A DNA stretch of 64,000 nucleotides, taken from contig NZ_CP045144.1 of assembly GCF_009223885.1 (NCBI RefSeq), positions 3,770,001 through 3,834,000 on the forward strand, written 5' to 3'. Source of the DNA: Ancylobacter sp. TS-1. GTDB taxonomy: Bacteria > Pseudomonadota > Alphaproteobacteria > Rhizobiales > Xanthobacteraceae. The notes under the pieces were generated by a model. It made no database searches, had not been told where the DNA came from, and saw only the letters and a program-made list of their open reading frames with translations. Shown in pieces: positions 46,581 to 54,936 of this stretch. Both the position numbers and the translations under genes were made by a program. Position 1 is the first letter of the stretch, and every line of letters starts with the position of its first letter.

Positions 46581-47800
46581 AACCCCATCGGCGGCGGGCC
46601 GGGCATGGCCGAGGCGGCGGGCGCGACGCTCGCGGTGTCGCCCGTCACCACGCGCTCGCCCTCGGCGAGCCCCGCGCGCACCTCGGCGACGGTGCGGTCG
46701 TTGAGGCCGATCTCGACCGTGCGCTGCTCGACCTTGCCGTCCGCGCCCAGCACCTCGACCTGATGGCGCCCGGCCGCGTCGCGCGCGCCGAGCGCCATGG
46801 CGGGCACGGTGAGCACGCCGCGCGCCTCGCCGACGACGATGTGCACCTCGGCGGTCATGTAGGTGCGCAGCCGGCCCTCGGGGTTCGGCACGTTGAGGAT
46901 GCCGTTATAATAGATCGCCGAGGTGCTGGCCGACGTGCCCGTGCTGGCCGAGGCGCTGGTCGAGGCAGAGCTGAAGCTGTCGTCGGTCCGCACCGATTCC
47001 GGCGCCGGCTCGATGGCGGCGAGCGTGGTGTCGTAGCGCCGCGTGCCGTCGCCGACGATGGTGAAATAGGCGCGCTGGCCGGCCGCCGCGCGCACGACGT
47101 CCGCCTCGGAAATCTCCGCCCGCACCGTCATCACGTCGAGCTGGCCGAGCACCACGATGGTCGGCGCCGACTGGGTGGCGTTCACCGTCTGGCCTTCCTG
47201 GCTGACGATGGCGAGCACGGTGCCGTCGATGGGCGCGGTGATGCGGGTGTAGCCGAGATTGCTTTCGGCGTTCTCGACCGCCACCCCGGCGGCGTCGATC
47301 TGCGCCGCGAGCTGGGCGATCTGCGCCCGCGTCGCCTTCACATCGGCCTCGGCCGCCTCGTAATCGGCCTGCGAGACGATCTTCTGCGTCACCATGGAGG
47401 CGCGGCGTTCGAGGATCAGCTCGTCGCGGTGGAGCAGCGCCTGCTTCTCGTCGAGCTGCGCGCGCACATTGGCGAGCGTGGCGCGGGCGGTGCGCAGGGC
47501 GTTCTCCTGCGGCACGGAATCGATTTCGGCGAGGAGGTCGCCGGCCTTCACCTGCTGGCCGAGCGCGACGGCGACGCGGGTGATGCGCCCGGAAGCCTGC
47601 GCGCCCACGGCCACCAGCCGCGCCGGCTTCAGCGTGCCGCTGGCCAGCACGGTCTCCTCGATGTCGCCGCGCGTCACCGGCGCCGTCACCAGCGTGGCGG
47701 TGGCATCGCGCGTCCACTGGCTGTGCGCGCCATAGATGCCGGCCGGCACCAGCAGCAGCGCGGCCAGCAGCAGCGGGCGCAGCCGTCCTGCCTTGATCAT
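46577..47800 (-). CDS. macA: MacA-like adaptor protein
   Basis: A 407-residue membrane fusion protein with an N-terminal anchor (LLLAALLLVPAGIYGAHS). A lipoyl region (VALGQQVKAGDLLAEIDSVP, ITAPIDGTVLAIVSQEGQTV), a coiled-coil hairpin (about 95-180) and a beta-barrel follow. At about residues 272-297 there is an odd serine/threonine/alanine-rich insert, SASTSASASTGTSASTSA, in place of a short loop. It contacts MacB and the outer-membrane channel. It is the first gene of macA-macB; the upstream region carries a motif also found before the response regulator at 54172. Confidence 0.92.
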   Translation of the reverse strand: MIKAGRLRPLLLAALLLVPAGIYGAHSQWTRDATATLVTAPVTRGDIEETVLASGTLKPARLVAVGAQASGRITRVAVALGQQVKAGDLLAEIDSVPQENALRTARATLANVRAQLDEKQALLHRDELILERRASMVTQKIVSQADYEAAEADVKATRAQIAQLAAQIDAAGVAVENAESNLGYTRITAPIDGTVLAIVSQEGQTVNATQSAPTIVVLGQLDVMTVRAEISEADVVRAAAGQRAYFTIVGDGTRRYDTTLAAIEPAPESVRTDDSFSSASTSASASTGTSASTSAIYYNGILNVPNPEGRLRTYMTAEVHIVVGEARGVLTVPAMALGARDAAGRHQVEVLGADGKVEQRTVEIGLNDRTVAEVRAGLAEGERVVTGDTASVAPAASAMPGPPPMGL

Positions 47801-47885
47801 GGTCTCTTCCGGTTTGCCCGTCCCCGTCTCAGGACTAGCGGCCGGACATTGCCCGCGTGTTTCGCACCGGGCGTCGAATGGGCGC

Positions 47886-47932
47886 CTTTTGTTTCGTCAT
47901 GTTGCTGGCGGGCCGCCGGCAATCCTCGTTTG
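47886..47932. promoter_or_regulatory. Conserved motif upstream of macA, shared with the response regulator gene
   Basis: TTTTGTTTCG, 5 variable bases, TTGCTGGCGG, then GCCGCCGGCAATCCTCGTTTGC. Thirty-eight of 47 positions match the sequence at 54081-54127. The centre TTGCTGGCGGGCCGCCGGCAA is a near-perfect dyad, flanked by TTTCG/TCGTTTGC elements. It starts 86 bp upstream of macA on its template side. A binding site for the two-component regulator is the simplest reading. Confidence 0.55.
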
Positions 47933-47968
47933 CAGGATTTCCAGGTCGCCCGCGCCTCGTCAGGGCGC

Positions 47969-50752
47969 CTAGGCGATGATCTCTTGCTGAAGCAGGGCAA
48001 GACGCGGCGCGAGCTGGGCCTCGAAACCGTAGACCTGCGCGGCGCGGGCGCGGCCGTTGCTTCCCAGCGCGCGCAGGGCGTCCGGGTGTTCCCGGTACCA
48101 GCTCAGCCGGTCGACGATGGCCTCGATCTCGTGGGGCACGATCACCATGTCCTGCCCGTCGACGAAGGCGCAGTTGAGGTTCAGCGGATCGGTGCAGAAC
48201 AGCGCCACCTCGTTCAGCATTGCGTCCGACCCGCAGGCGGTGGGGAAGCCGTCGAACGCGCCGGGGAAGACGACGAAGGGGACGTTGCACAGGAGGATCA
48301 AATCCTTGTCCCGATAGAAGCGACGCAGCCATTCCTGGTCGCGGCCGCCATAGAAGGTGATCCGCCCCTCCAGTCCGGCGATGGGCAGGTCGTCCTCGCC
48401 AAAGCCTCCGACGACATGGAAGCGGCAATCCTCGAACCGGGCCGCGAGGGCGCGCGCGACGTCGAGAAAGATATCGTAGCCCTTGTCATGTCCGTCCGGC
48501 GTGTATTTATGCGCCGTGAAGCAGATATCCAGCGTGTCCTTGCCGTATTTGTAGTGCAGATGCGCAGCATCGGGCGGAGCCAGATTGGCCTCCGGGGTAA
48601 CCACGCCATAGATGAATTCGATGGAGTCGGGCTCGCAGAGGCTCTTCCGCAGAAGATAGTCCCGCGAAATCGTCTGCGTGACGATCACCTTCCGGAACAT
48701 GGGGCTTGAGAAGATCTTGCGTAGACGCCGGTCGGACGCTTCGTCCTCCATGACGAACGCCCCGCCGGGGTAAAGGGTGAACGCGAACGGTATGTTCCGC
48801 GCCTCGAAGAATTCGACATTTGCCCAGGCGTTGCCGGCAAAGACCGCATAGCCGAAACGGGCGGTGACGGTGGGCGGCCTGTCGGCCAGCGGAAGGGTTC
48901 GCCCGCGCAGGGCGGGAGACCTTCGGTCATGTTCCGCGATCACCTCGGCGAGCGGTCGATCCTCGTTGAAGAACGCGAAGGCCTGCCCATTGGTGAACAC
49001 CCGCGCGCGCTCGAACATGGCGAGATAGGTGTCGTATTCCTCGAGCCGGAAGGCCGATTGCGGGTGGGGAAAGGCGTCGTCGATGACGATGAGGTCGAGC
49101 GGCGGCAGGTTTGCCGGCTCCGGTGCGAGGCTCGCGGGAGGCCATCTCCACAGCCGCTTCAGCCACCGCTTCATCTTCTTGCGCGCGGTGGAGATCCGTC
49201 CCCGGCGCCGCGTCTGCCCGACGGCTTCTGCCGGGGGAGCGATCCGCGCTCTGGCACGGGTTTGCACATCGAGATGAAGCGCCAATTCCCGCCGGTTCCG
49301 TTCGATGAAGCTTGCGAACTCCTCGCGGTAGCGGAAGTCGAAAAAGCGGTCGAGTCGGGTCGCCAGACGTATCGAGACGCTATTGCATTCATGCAGGGGG
49401 CGACTCGTCCAGATGGACGTCGTGTGCTGCCGGTAGGCGGCCATGGTCTCGTCGAGATATTTTATCTTTCCATGCCCGGCGTTCAGAATGTCGAACGGCC
49501 AGTCGCAACCGGGCAGGGTGTACATCCATTTCGGGATGTCGCGGACGAGGCCGTTGCGCACCATGCAGGAGGGGGTCGAGATGTAATCCCCCCGGCACAG
49601 ATCCGCTGCGGCGGTCGTATCGGGCAGCCTGTCGAACAAGGGCCGCAGCAGGGTGCCGTCGCTGTCGGCCAGGAAGACATTGTGAAAGCAGATCGCGTAG
49701 TCGCGATGGCGGTCGAGGAACCGGACCTGCTTGCGCAGCTTGCCGGGATCGGTCCAGAAATCGTCGCCCTCGAGAAACGCCACATAGTCGCCGCGGCAGT
49801 CCCTGTAGGTTTCCAGATAGTTCGCGACGGCGCCGAGGTTCTTCGGCCGCTCGATCAAGTGGATCCTGTCGGGATGAAGGTCGCGATAGTGCCGGCAGAT
49901 CTCAAGCGTCCGGTCGGTCGAGCCATCCTCGCCGATGACGATCTCGACGTCGAAGTCGGTCTGCTGGGCCAGCGCGCTCTCGATGGCCTGCCCGATATAG
50001 TCTTCCTGATTGAAGGTGATGATCGACACCGAGACCTTCGGCGTCCGACCCTCCGTCATGAACCGCAGGGCGTGCCGCTCCAGCGAGCGGCAGAATTCGC
50101 CGAGGCCGCGAATGAGCGCATCGTCGGACGAGCGCATCAGAACCGCATAGGTGCCGGTTTCGAACACCAGCGAGAGCCGTTCCTTCGCATGGGCCAGGGC
50201 GTCGGCGATGGAGGGCCAGTCGGTGTCGTCGATAACGAGTATCGCCCCCTCGGCCATGAGGCCGATGTAGCTGGACACGTCGCGGAGAGCCTGAAGCCGG
50301 TCGTGGTTGCCGTCGACATGAACCATGTCCGCGACGATGCCGCGCGCCCGCAGCGTGACGATGGCGCGGTCGGAGGTTTCGCGGATGAGCTCGCAGGACG
50401 CGGCCAGTTGCAGTTCGGCGCACCGCCGCACGGCCTCGTCGTGGAGGTCGTCATAGTCGGTCGTCGCAATGAACTCCGTCACCCGTTCGCGCAGGTCCGG
50501 GGGCAGGTCCGTCTCGAAGGCGGCGGCGCGTGAAAAGGGGTCGATGCCATAGCTGCGCCCGCCCCGCCCGGCGAAGGACCAGGCGAGCGGGAAGAGCGAG
50601 CGGCCGCGATAGACCCCGATTTCGACGAAGCTCTTCAGGTCGAGGCGTTCGCCCAGCCCGGCCATGACATAGAGCTTGTCGAGCGGGCTGCCCCCGCCCG
50701 TGTCGGAGGGGATCGAATGGGCCATCGCGGCCAGCTTGCGCAGGTCGAGCAT
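47969..50752 (-). CDS. Three-domain methyltransferase-glycosyltransferase-glycosyltransferase fusion
   Basis: A 927-residue protein. Residues about 38-230 form a class I SAM-methyltransferase-like domain (SFVEIGVYRGRSLFPLAWSF, then MVHVDGNHDRLQALRDVSSY and ILVIDDTDW). Residues about 238-480 are a GT2 glycosyltransferase (VSVSIITFNQEDYIGQAIES, GEDGSTD, FLEGDDFW). After a basic linker near 600, residues about 630-927 resemble a GT4/GT-B glycosyltransferase (FHVVGGFGEDD, PGAFDGFPTACGSDAMLNEV). It probably builds and modifies a surface polysaccharide or glycosylated protein. The start at the ATG 50750-50752 was chosen because the upstream frame is low-complexity. It is the last gene of a four-gene cluster. 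Confidence 0.85.
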   Translation of the reverse strand: MLDLRKLAAMAHSIPSDTGGGSPLDKLYVMAGLGERLDLKSFVEIGVYRGRSLFPLAWSFAGRGGRSYGIDPFSRAAAFETDLPPDLRERVTEFIATTDYDDLHDEAVRRCAELQLAASCELIRETSDRAIVTLRARGIVADMVHVDGNHDRLQALRDVSSYIGLMAEGAILVIDDTDWPSIADALAHAKERLSLVFETGTYAVLMRSSDDALIRGLGEFCRSLERHALRFMTEGRTPKVSVSIITFNQEDYIGQAIESALAQQTDFDVEIVIGEDGSTDRTLEICRHYRDLHPDRIHLIERPKNLGAVANYLETYRDCRGDYVAFLEGDDFWTDPGKLRKQVRFLDRHRDYAICFHNVFLADSDGTLLRPLFDRLPDTTAAADLCRGDYISTPSCMVRNGLVRDIPKWMYTLPGCDWPFDILNAGHGKIKYLDETMAAYRQHTTSIWTSRPLHECNSVSIRLATRLDRFFDFRYREEFASFIERNRRELALHLDVQTRARARIAPPAEAVGQTRRRGRISTARKKMKRWLKRLWRWPPASLAPEPANLPPLDLIVIDDAFPHPQSAFRLEEYDTYLAMFERARVFTNGQAFAFFNEDRPLAEVIAEHDRRSPALRGRTLPLADRPPTVTARFGYAVFAGNAWANVEFFEARNIPFAFTLYPGGAFVMEDEASDRRLRKIFSSPMFRKVIVTQTISRDYLLRKSLCEPDSIEFIYGVVTPEANLAPPDAAHLHYKYGKDTLDICFTAHKYTPDGHDKGYDIFLDVARALAARFEDCRFHVVGGFGEDDLPIAGLEGRITFYGGRDQEWLRRFYRDKDLILLCNVPFVVFPGAFDGFPTACGSDAMLNEVALFCTDPLNLNCAFVDGQDMVIVPHEIEAIVDRLSWYREHPDALRALGSNGRARAAQVYGFEAQLAPRLALLQQEIIA

Positions 50753-50804
50753 CAACGGTTCCGGGGCGCGGTGGCAGGGAGAGGCGCGGGCGCGGGGGAA
50801 TTGC

Positions 50805-51848
50805 TCACCGGCCCAGCGCCCGCCCGAGGGAGGCAAGGACAGCCCGCAGGCGCGCCAGGGTTCCGCGCGGTGTGGAGAGGCGCACCGAGGGCATCGCCAT
50901 GGCGGACTGGAACGCCTGCATCGACAGCACGGCCTCGCGGATGTGCTGCGGCGACCGGTAGAGTCGTTCGAGCGCGATCTCCTGAAAATCCTCGCGGCGG
51001 TGTCCCTCATAGGCGAGGAGATACGTCATGATCTCGACCGGATCGGCGGGTTCATCCCTGGCGGCCGCCCCGGGCGCGTCCGCGCGGCCCAGGAAGGCGC
51101 CGGCGAAATTCGCCTCGGTGATCTCCTCGAAGAATCTGCGCAGGATGAAGAGGGTCTCGCGCGCGTCGCGCCGGCGCACGTCGCGCCAGCGTCCCGACGA
51201 TGTGTTGTTCGGGTGGACGCGGAACCGGACCAGCCGCTCCGGCAGCACATGGATCTGGTGGCGCTGAAGCAGCCGCAGCCACATGTCGTAATCCGGGAGC
51301 TGACGCAGATAGCTGTCATAGTAGCCGCAGGCGGCATAGACCTCGCGCCGTATCAGGATCGAGGGGTGGCACAGGCAGTTGCCGTCCTCCACCAGCCGCT
51401 TCAGCCAGGCGTGCCGGGGCCTGTTCTCCTGGGCGAAATGGTCGAGGTCCAGGCCCGTCATCGGGCCCAGCGGCTTTCCCGAAGTGTCGACCCACGCGAC
51501 ATTGGTGAAGACCGCCGCGATGTCGGGCGACCGTTCGAGGATATCGAGCTGGCGCTGGAGCTTGCCCGGCTCCCAGGCGTCGTCGGAATTGCACAATGCG
51601 ATGAGCGGCGCCCGGGCGCGTCGCAGCCCGGTGTTCAGCGCCTCGCTGCCCCCGACATTGGCCGCCAGCCGGACATGGATGAGGCGCGGGTCGTCGAAGC
51701 GGGCGATCACCTCGTTGGACTCGTCCGGCGACGCATCGTCGACGACGATGAGTTCGATATCGCGCACCGACTGGTCCAGCACCGAGCGGATCGCCTCAGC
51801 GATATAAGCGGCGTGCCGGTAGGACGGCATGACGACCGAGACCCGCAT
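50805..51848 (-). CDS. GT2-family glycosyltransferase
   Basis: A 347-residue cytoplasmic glycosyltransferase with a GT-A fold. MRVSVVMPSYRHAAYIAEAI begins the nucleotide-sugar domain, with the motifs IVVDDASPDESNEVIA and LCNSDDAWEPGKL (DxD-type) and the acceptor-side QLPDYDMWLRLL. It probably adds a sugar to a surface glycan. The ATG at 51848 has a GGGAG about 11 bases upstream; an in-frame ATG at 51857 is too close to that sequence. It is followed after 52 bp by the three-domain fusion. Confidence 0.87.
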   Translation of the reverse strand: MRVSVVMPSYRHAAYIAEAIRSVLDQSVRDIELIVVDDASPDESNEVIARFDDPRLIHVRLAANVGGSEALNTGLRRARAPLIALCNSDDAWEPGKLQRQLDILERSPDIAAVFTNVAWVDTSGKPLGPMTGLDLDHFAQENRPRHAWLKRLVEDGNCLCHPSILIRREVYAACGYYDSYLRQLPDYDMWLRLLQRHQIHVLPERLVRFRVHPNNTSSGRWRDVRRRDARETLFILRRFFEEITEANFAGAFLGRADAPGAAARDEPADPVEIMTYLLAYEGHRREDFQEIALERLYRSPQHIREAVLSMQAFQSAMAMPSVRLSTPRGTLARLRAVLASLGRALGR

Positions 51849-51865
51849 CTTCGCCATCTCTCCCG

Positions 51866-52552
51866 TCACGATCCCGCGCGCGGGACGCCGTCCGCCGGGA
51901 AGGGCCGGGCGGGGACGCCCGCCACCGTGATTCCCGGCGCCACGTCGCCGACGACGCAGGCGCCGGCGCCGATGAACGCGCCGTCGCCGATCACCAGCGG
52001 CGCGTCGGCGCGCCCGTTGCGGATCGAGGCGCCGACGCCGATCCACACGCGCTCGCCGATGCGCACATGCCCGGCGACATGCACGCCCGGGCAGACGGTG
52101 GCATAGGCGCCGACATGGACGTCGTGGGAGAGCACGCAGCCGAAATTCACCAGACCGAAATCGCCCAGCCGCACCGAGGCGGACAGCACGGCGCCGTGGA
52201 AGACCTGAACCCCCGCGCCGACGCGGGCGGTGGGAAGCATATGCGCCGTGCGGCTGACGAAGCGCCCGAGCGGCAGCCCGGCCGCCATCATCTTTCCGGC
52301 GAGGGCGACGCGGGCGGCGATGGCGCCGACGGCCGCGAACCAGTCGCAGTCGGCGAAAAGCGTCACCGCCTCCTCGAACGGCAGAACCGGCAGATCGTCG
52401 ACCTGCCGCCCGGACGCGAAGTCGTCGACGAAGGCCACGACGCGCGCGCCGTCCCGCTCAAGCTCGTAGCGCAGTTCCCGGGCCTGACCGCCCGCGCCGT
52501 AAAGCACGGCGCGGCCGACCGGGCGAAGTCCGTCCCGACCCTGCATCGTCAT
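51866..52552 (-). CDS. NeuD/PglD-like sugar O/N-acetyltransferase
   Basis: A 228-residue left-handed beta-helix acetyltransferase. The N-terminal Rossmann-like part (AVLYGAGGQARELRYELERD) precedes hexapeptide repeats (about 110-210, ARVGAGVQVFHGAVLSASVR ... NFGCVLSHDVHVG). Similar enzymes acetylate UDP-amino-sugars, which fits the aminotransferase encoded next to it. The ATG at 52550-52552 has an AAGGGGG ribosome binding site. It precedes the GT2 gene by 17 bp and is part of the same minus-strand operon. Confidence 0.85.
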   Translation of the reverse strand: MTMQGRDGLRPVGRAVLYGAGGQARELRYELERDGARVVAFVDDFASGRQVDDLPVLPFEEAVTLFADCDWFAAVGAIAARVALAGKMMAAGLPLGRFVSRTAHMLPTARVGAGVQVFHGAVLSASVRLGDFGLVNFGCVLSHDVHVGAYATVCPGVHVAGHVRIGERVWIGVGASIRNGRADAPLVIGDGAFIGAGACVVGDVAPGITVAGVPARPFPADGVPRAGS

Positions 52553-52612
52553 GATATGCGCCCCCTTCCGTCCACGGCTGGACGCCACGCCCCCGGCGGC
52601 CACGACCCGGCC

Positions 52613-53740
52613 TCAGTGCAGGCAGTCCATCGCCGCGTCGCAGACATAGCGGATTTCCGCCTCCTCCATCATGTCGTGGAGCGGCAGCGTCACAATGCGC
52701 GCGGCGATCTTTTCCGTTACGGGAATATCGTCCACGAGTGCGACGTCCCGGAAATAGCCGTGCTCGGCGAGATGCGGGCTGAAATAGGTGGCGACCGCCA
52801 CACCACGGGCCTTCATCCGCTCCACGAAATTTTCGCGCGCGATGCCGGCATGCTCGGGGAGCAGCGCCGGCACGAACTGATGCGCCGTGCGCGTTCCCGT
52901 ATGCGTCTGGAACACGAAGTCGGGCAGAAGCTGGCGGTAGAGCGTGTGGAGCGCCCCCCGCCGCTCGACGACGGCGTCGATCTCGTCGAGCTTTCGGAGG
53001 GCGAGCAGCGCGGGCAGTTCCGCCAGCTTGGCATTGAGGCCGGGCATCTCGGCCGAGCGCCGCGCGTCGAAACCGAAATTCGCCATCTGGCGCAGGCGGC
53101 CGATGCGGGCGGCGTCGGCGCTATGGATCACCGCTCCTTCCGAGGTGGCGAAGGTCTTGGTCGCGTGCATCGAATAGACCACCGACATCGCGGCACCCTG
53201 CCCGAAGGACCGGCCCTGGCGGTCGCGCGAGCCGAGCGAGGCCGCTGCATCGACGACCACGCCGACCCCGGTGCGCTGCGACAGCGCCTCGTAGCCGTCG
53301 AGATCGAGGCTGTTGCCGAAGGTGGCATAGGGCACGATGACGGCGATATCGTCGCCGTGGCGTTCGAGCAGGCGCTGTTCCGCCTCGCGCGAGGGCAGCC
53401 ACGTGTCCGGTTCGATGTCGTAGAAGATCGGCGTCAGGCCGCACCAGATGGCGGCGTGCGCGGTCGCCGCGAAGGTGAAGGATGGCATCAGCGCATAGGG
53501 CGCCCGCCGCCGCGTGCCGAAATGGGTGGCCTCCTTGATGGCGAGGAGCAAGGCGATGGTGGCGTTGCAGGCCGTCAGGCAGGCGCCTTCACCCTCGAAG
53601 AATTCGTGCAGGAGACGGGTTTCGAACGCGGCGTTGAGCGGGCCGAAATTCGAGTAGATGCCGGATGCTTCGAGCGCCTCCAGATCCTCGATATGGGCGC
53701 TCAGCCGCGCGGGGTTTGGCTTCAGCAGGGGAACGCGCAT
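52613..53740 (-). CDS. DegT/DnrJ/EryC1-family sugar aminotransferase
   Basis: A 375-residue PLP enzyme. The Schiff-base Lys195 is in SMHATKTFATSEGAV and the PLP-pyridine aspartate is Asp164 in VVVDAAASLG; the N-terminal MRVPLLKPNP and TACNATIALLLAI are typical. It transfers an amino group to a nucleotide-linked keto-sugar. With the acetyltransferase it could make a UDP- or dTDP-N-acetylamino sugar for the glycan. The keto-sugar-forming dehydratase is not in the window. The start at 53740 lacks a strong ribosome binding site; upstream in-frame codons are low-complexity. Confidence 0.9.
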   Translation of the reverse strand: MRVPLLKPNPARLSAHIEDLEALEASGIYSNFGPLNAAFETRLLHEFFEGEGACLTACNATIALLLAIKEATHFGTRRRAPYALMPSFTFAATAHAAIWCGLTPIFYDIEPDTWLPSREAEQRLLERHGDDIAVIVPYATFGNSLDLDGYEALSQRTGVGVVVDAAASLGSRDRQGRSFGQGAAMSVVYSMHATKTFATSEGAVIHSADAARIGRLRQMANFGFDARRSAEMPGLNAKLAELPALLALRKLDEIDAVVERRGALHTLYRQLLPDFVFQTHTGTRTAHQFVPALLPEHAGIARENFVERMKARGVAVATYFSPHLAEHGYFRDVALVDDIPVTEKIAARIVTLPLHDMMEEAEIRYVCDAAMDCLH

Positions 53741-54171
53741 GTCGGACTCTTGCCCGTAGGGGCGAATGAACAGGCAGGCTGGTCGGCGGCGCGCAATCGA
53801 CGTGTCCCGCGCATGGGCGATCCATCCGGCGAAGGCGCGCGCGGGCGGCCGAACGGGCATCCGACCTTGCTCGGCAACATACGGCATCCCTCGCCCATGA
53901 GAACGGGTGCCCGAAGGGCCGATCCCGATCCCGCACCTTTGACGCCTTCCAGACGACTGGCGTCAATATCGAAGTACCATCCCCATCGCCGTCTTCCACC
54001 GGAAGAGCGATCCCGACGAGGCCGGCGGCCGCGCCGTCGCGCCCGGCGAATTGTTTCGCGCTATACTGGCGACGGCTGAATTTTGTTTCGCGACATTGCT
54101 GGCGGGGTGCCGGCAACTTTCGTTTGCAAAATTCTCCGGCACGCCCGGCGGCGCGTGGCTATAGGAGCGGC
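53741..54171. other. Intergenic region with candidate operators between glycan cluster and two-component genes
   Basis: No gene is seen in the first 300 bp. Near the right end, TTGTTTCGCG is repeated at 54051 and 54083, 32 bp (three helical turns) apart. The second copy starts the block described at 54081. A TATACT at 54062-54067 may be a -10 element. The arrangement suggests autoregulation of the response regulator. Confidence 0.5.
54081..54127. promoter_or_regulatory. Conserved motif upstream of the response regulator gene
   Basis: TTTTGTTTCGCGACATTGCT, then GGCGGGGTGCCGGCAACTTT and CGTTTGC, ending about 45 bp before the ATG at 54172. It is the partner of the motif upstream of macA (47886-47932), with 38 of 47 matches. 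The dyad centre and flanking GTTTCG elements are conserved. It may be the binding site of the OmpR-type regulator encoded just downstream. Confidence 0.55.
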
Positions 54172-54936
54172 ATGAACGACATGCGCAGTCCCGATCCGGC
54201 CGCCGGCCCGCATATCCTCGTCGTCGACGACGACCAGCAGATCCGAAATCTGCTGGGGCGCTATCTCGCCGAGCAGAATTTCCGCGTCTCGCTTGCCGCC
54301 AGCGGGCGCGAGGTCGAGCGCCGGCTCGCCGAGGGGCGGGTCGACCTCATCGTGCTCGACCTGATGCTGCCCGACATCTCCGGCCTCGACGTGTGCCGGG
54401 CGGTCCGCGCGCATTCCAACGTGCCGATCATCCTGCTCACCGCGCTCAAGGAAGATGTCGACCGCATCATCGGGCTGGAGATCGGCGCCGACGACTATCT
54501 CGGCAAGCCGTTCAACCCGCGCGAGCTGGTCGCCCGCATCCGGGCGGTGCTGCGCCGGCTGTCGCCGCGCGACACGGTCCCGCAGGCGGCGCCGACGCTG
54601 CGCCTGCGCTTCTCCGGATTCGTCGCCGACCCCACGAGCCGCCAGCTCTGGGATCCCTCGGGCAGCGAGATCGTGCTGACCGGCGCCGAGTTCGACCTGC
54701 TGCTGGCGCTGCTGGAACGGCCCGGGCGCATGCTCTCGCGCGAGCAGCTTCTCGACATCACCCATGGCCGCGCGGCCGGCGGCTTCGACCGCTCGATCGA
54801 TGTGCTGATCAGCCGCCTGCGGCGCAAGCTGGGCGATGCCGGCACCTTCCAGATCATCAAGACGCTGCGCAATGGCGGCTACCAGTTGGCGACGCGGGTG
54901 GAATCGGCCGGCGGGACGGAGCCGCCCCCGCCGTGA
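54172..54936 (+). CDS. OmpR-family two-component response regulator
   Basis: A 254-residue response regulator. The receiver domain spans about 13-130, with phospho-acceptor Asp63 in LIVLDLMLPDISG and acidic pair DDD at 19-21. The C-terminal winged-helix (trans_reg_C) domain spans about 150-245, with DLLLALLERPGRMLSREQLL and FDRSIDVLISRLRRKLGD. It is coupled to the histidine kinase by a 4-bp overlap (GTGA). The AGGAGCGG ribosome binding site is strong. The motif it shares with macA suggests the macAB exporter as a target, perhaps in response to envelope stress. Confidence 0.93.
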   Translation: MNDMRSPDPAAGPHILVVDDDQQIRNLLGRYLAEQNFRVSLAASGREVERRLAEGRVDLIVLDLMLPDISGLDVCRAVRAHSNVPIILLTALKEDVDRIIGLEIGADDYLGKPFNPRELVARIRAVLRRLSPRDTVPQAAPTLRLRFSGFVADPTSRQLWDPSGSEIVLTGAEFDLLLALLERPGRMLSREQLLDITHGRAAGGFDRSIDVLISRLRRKLGDAGTFQIIKTLRNGGYQLATRVESAGGTEPPPP

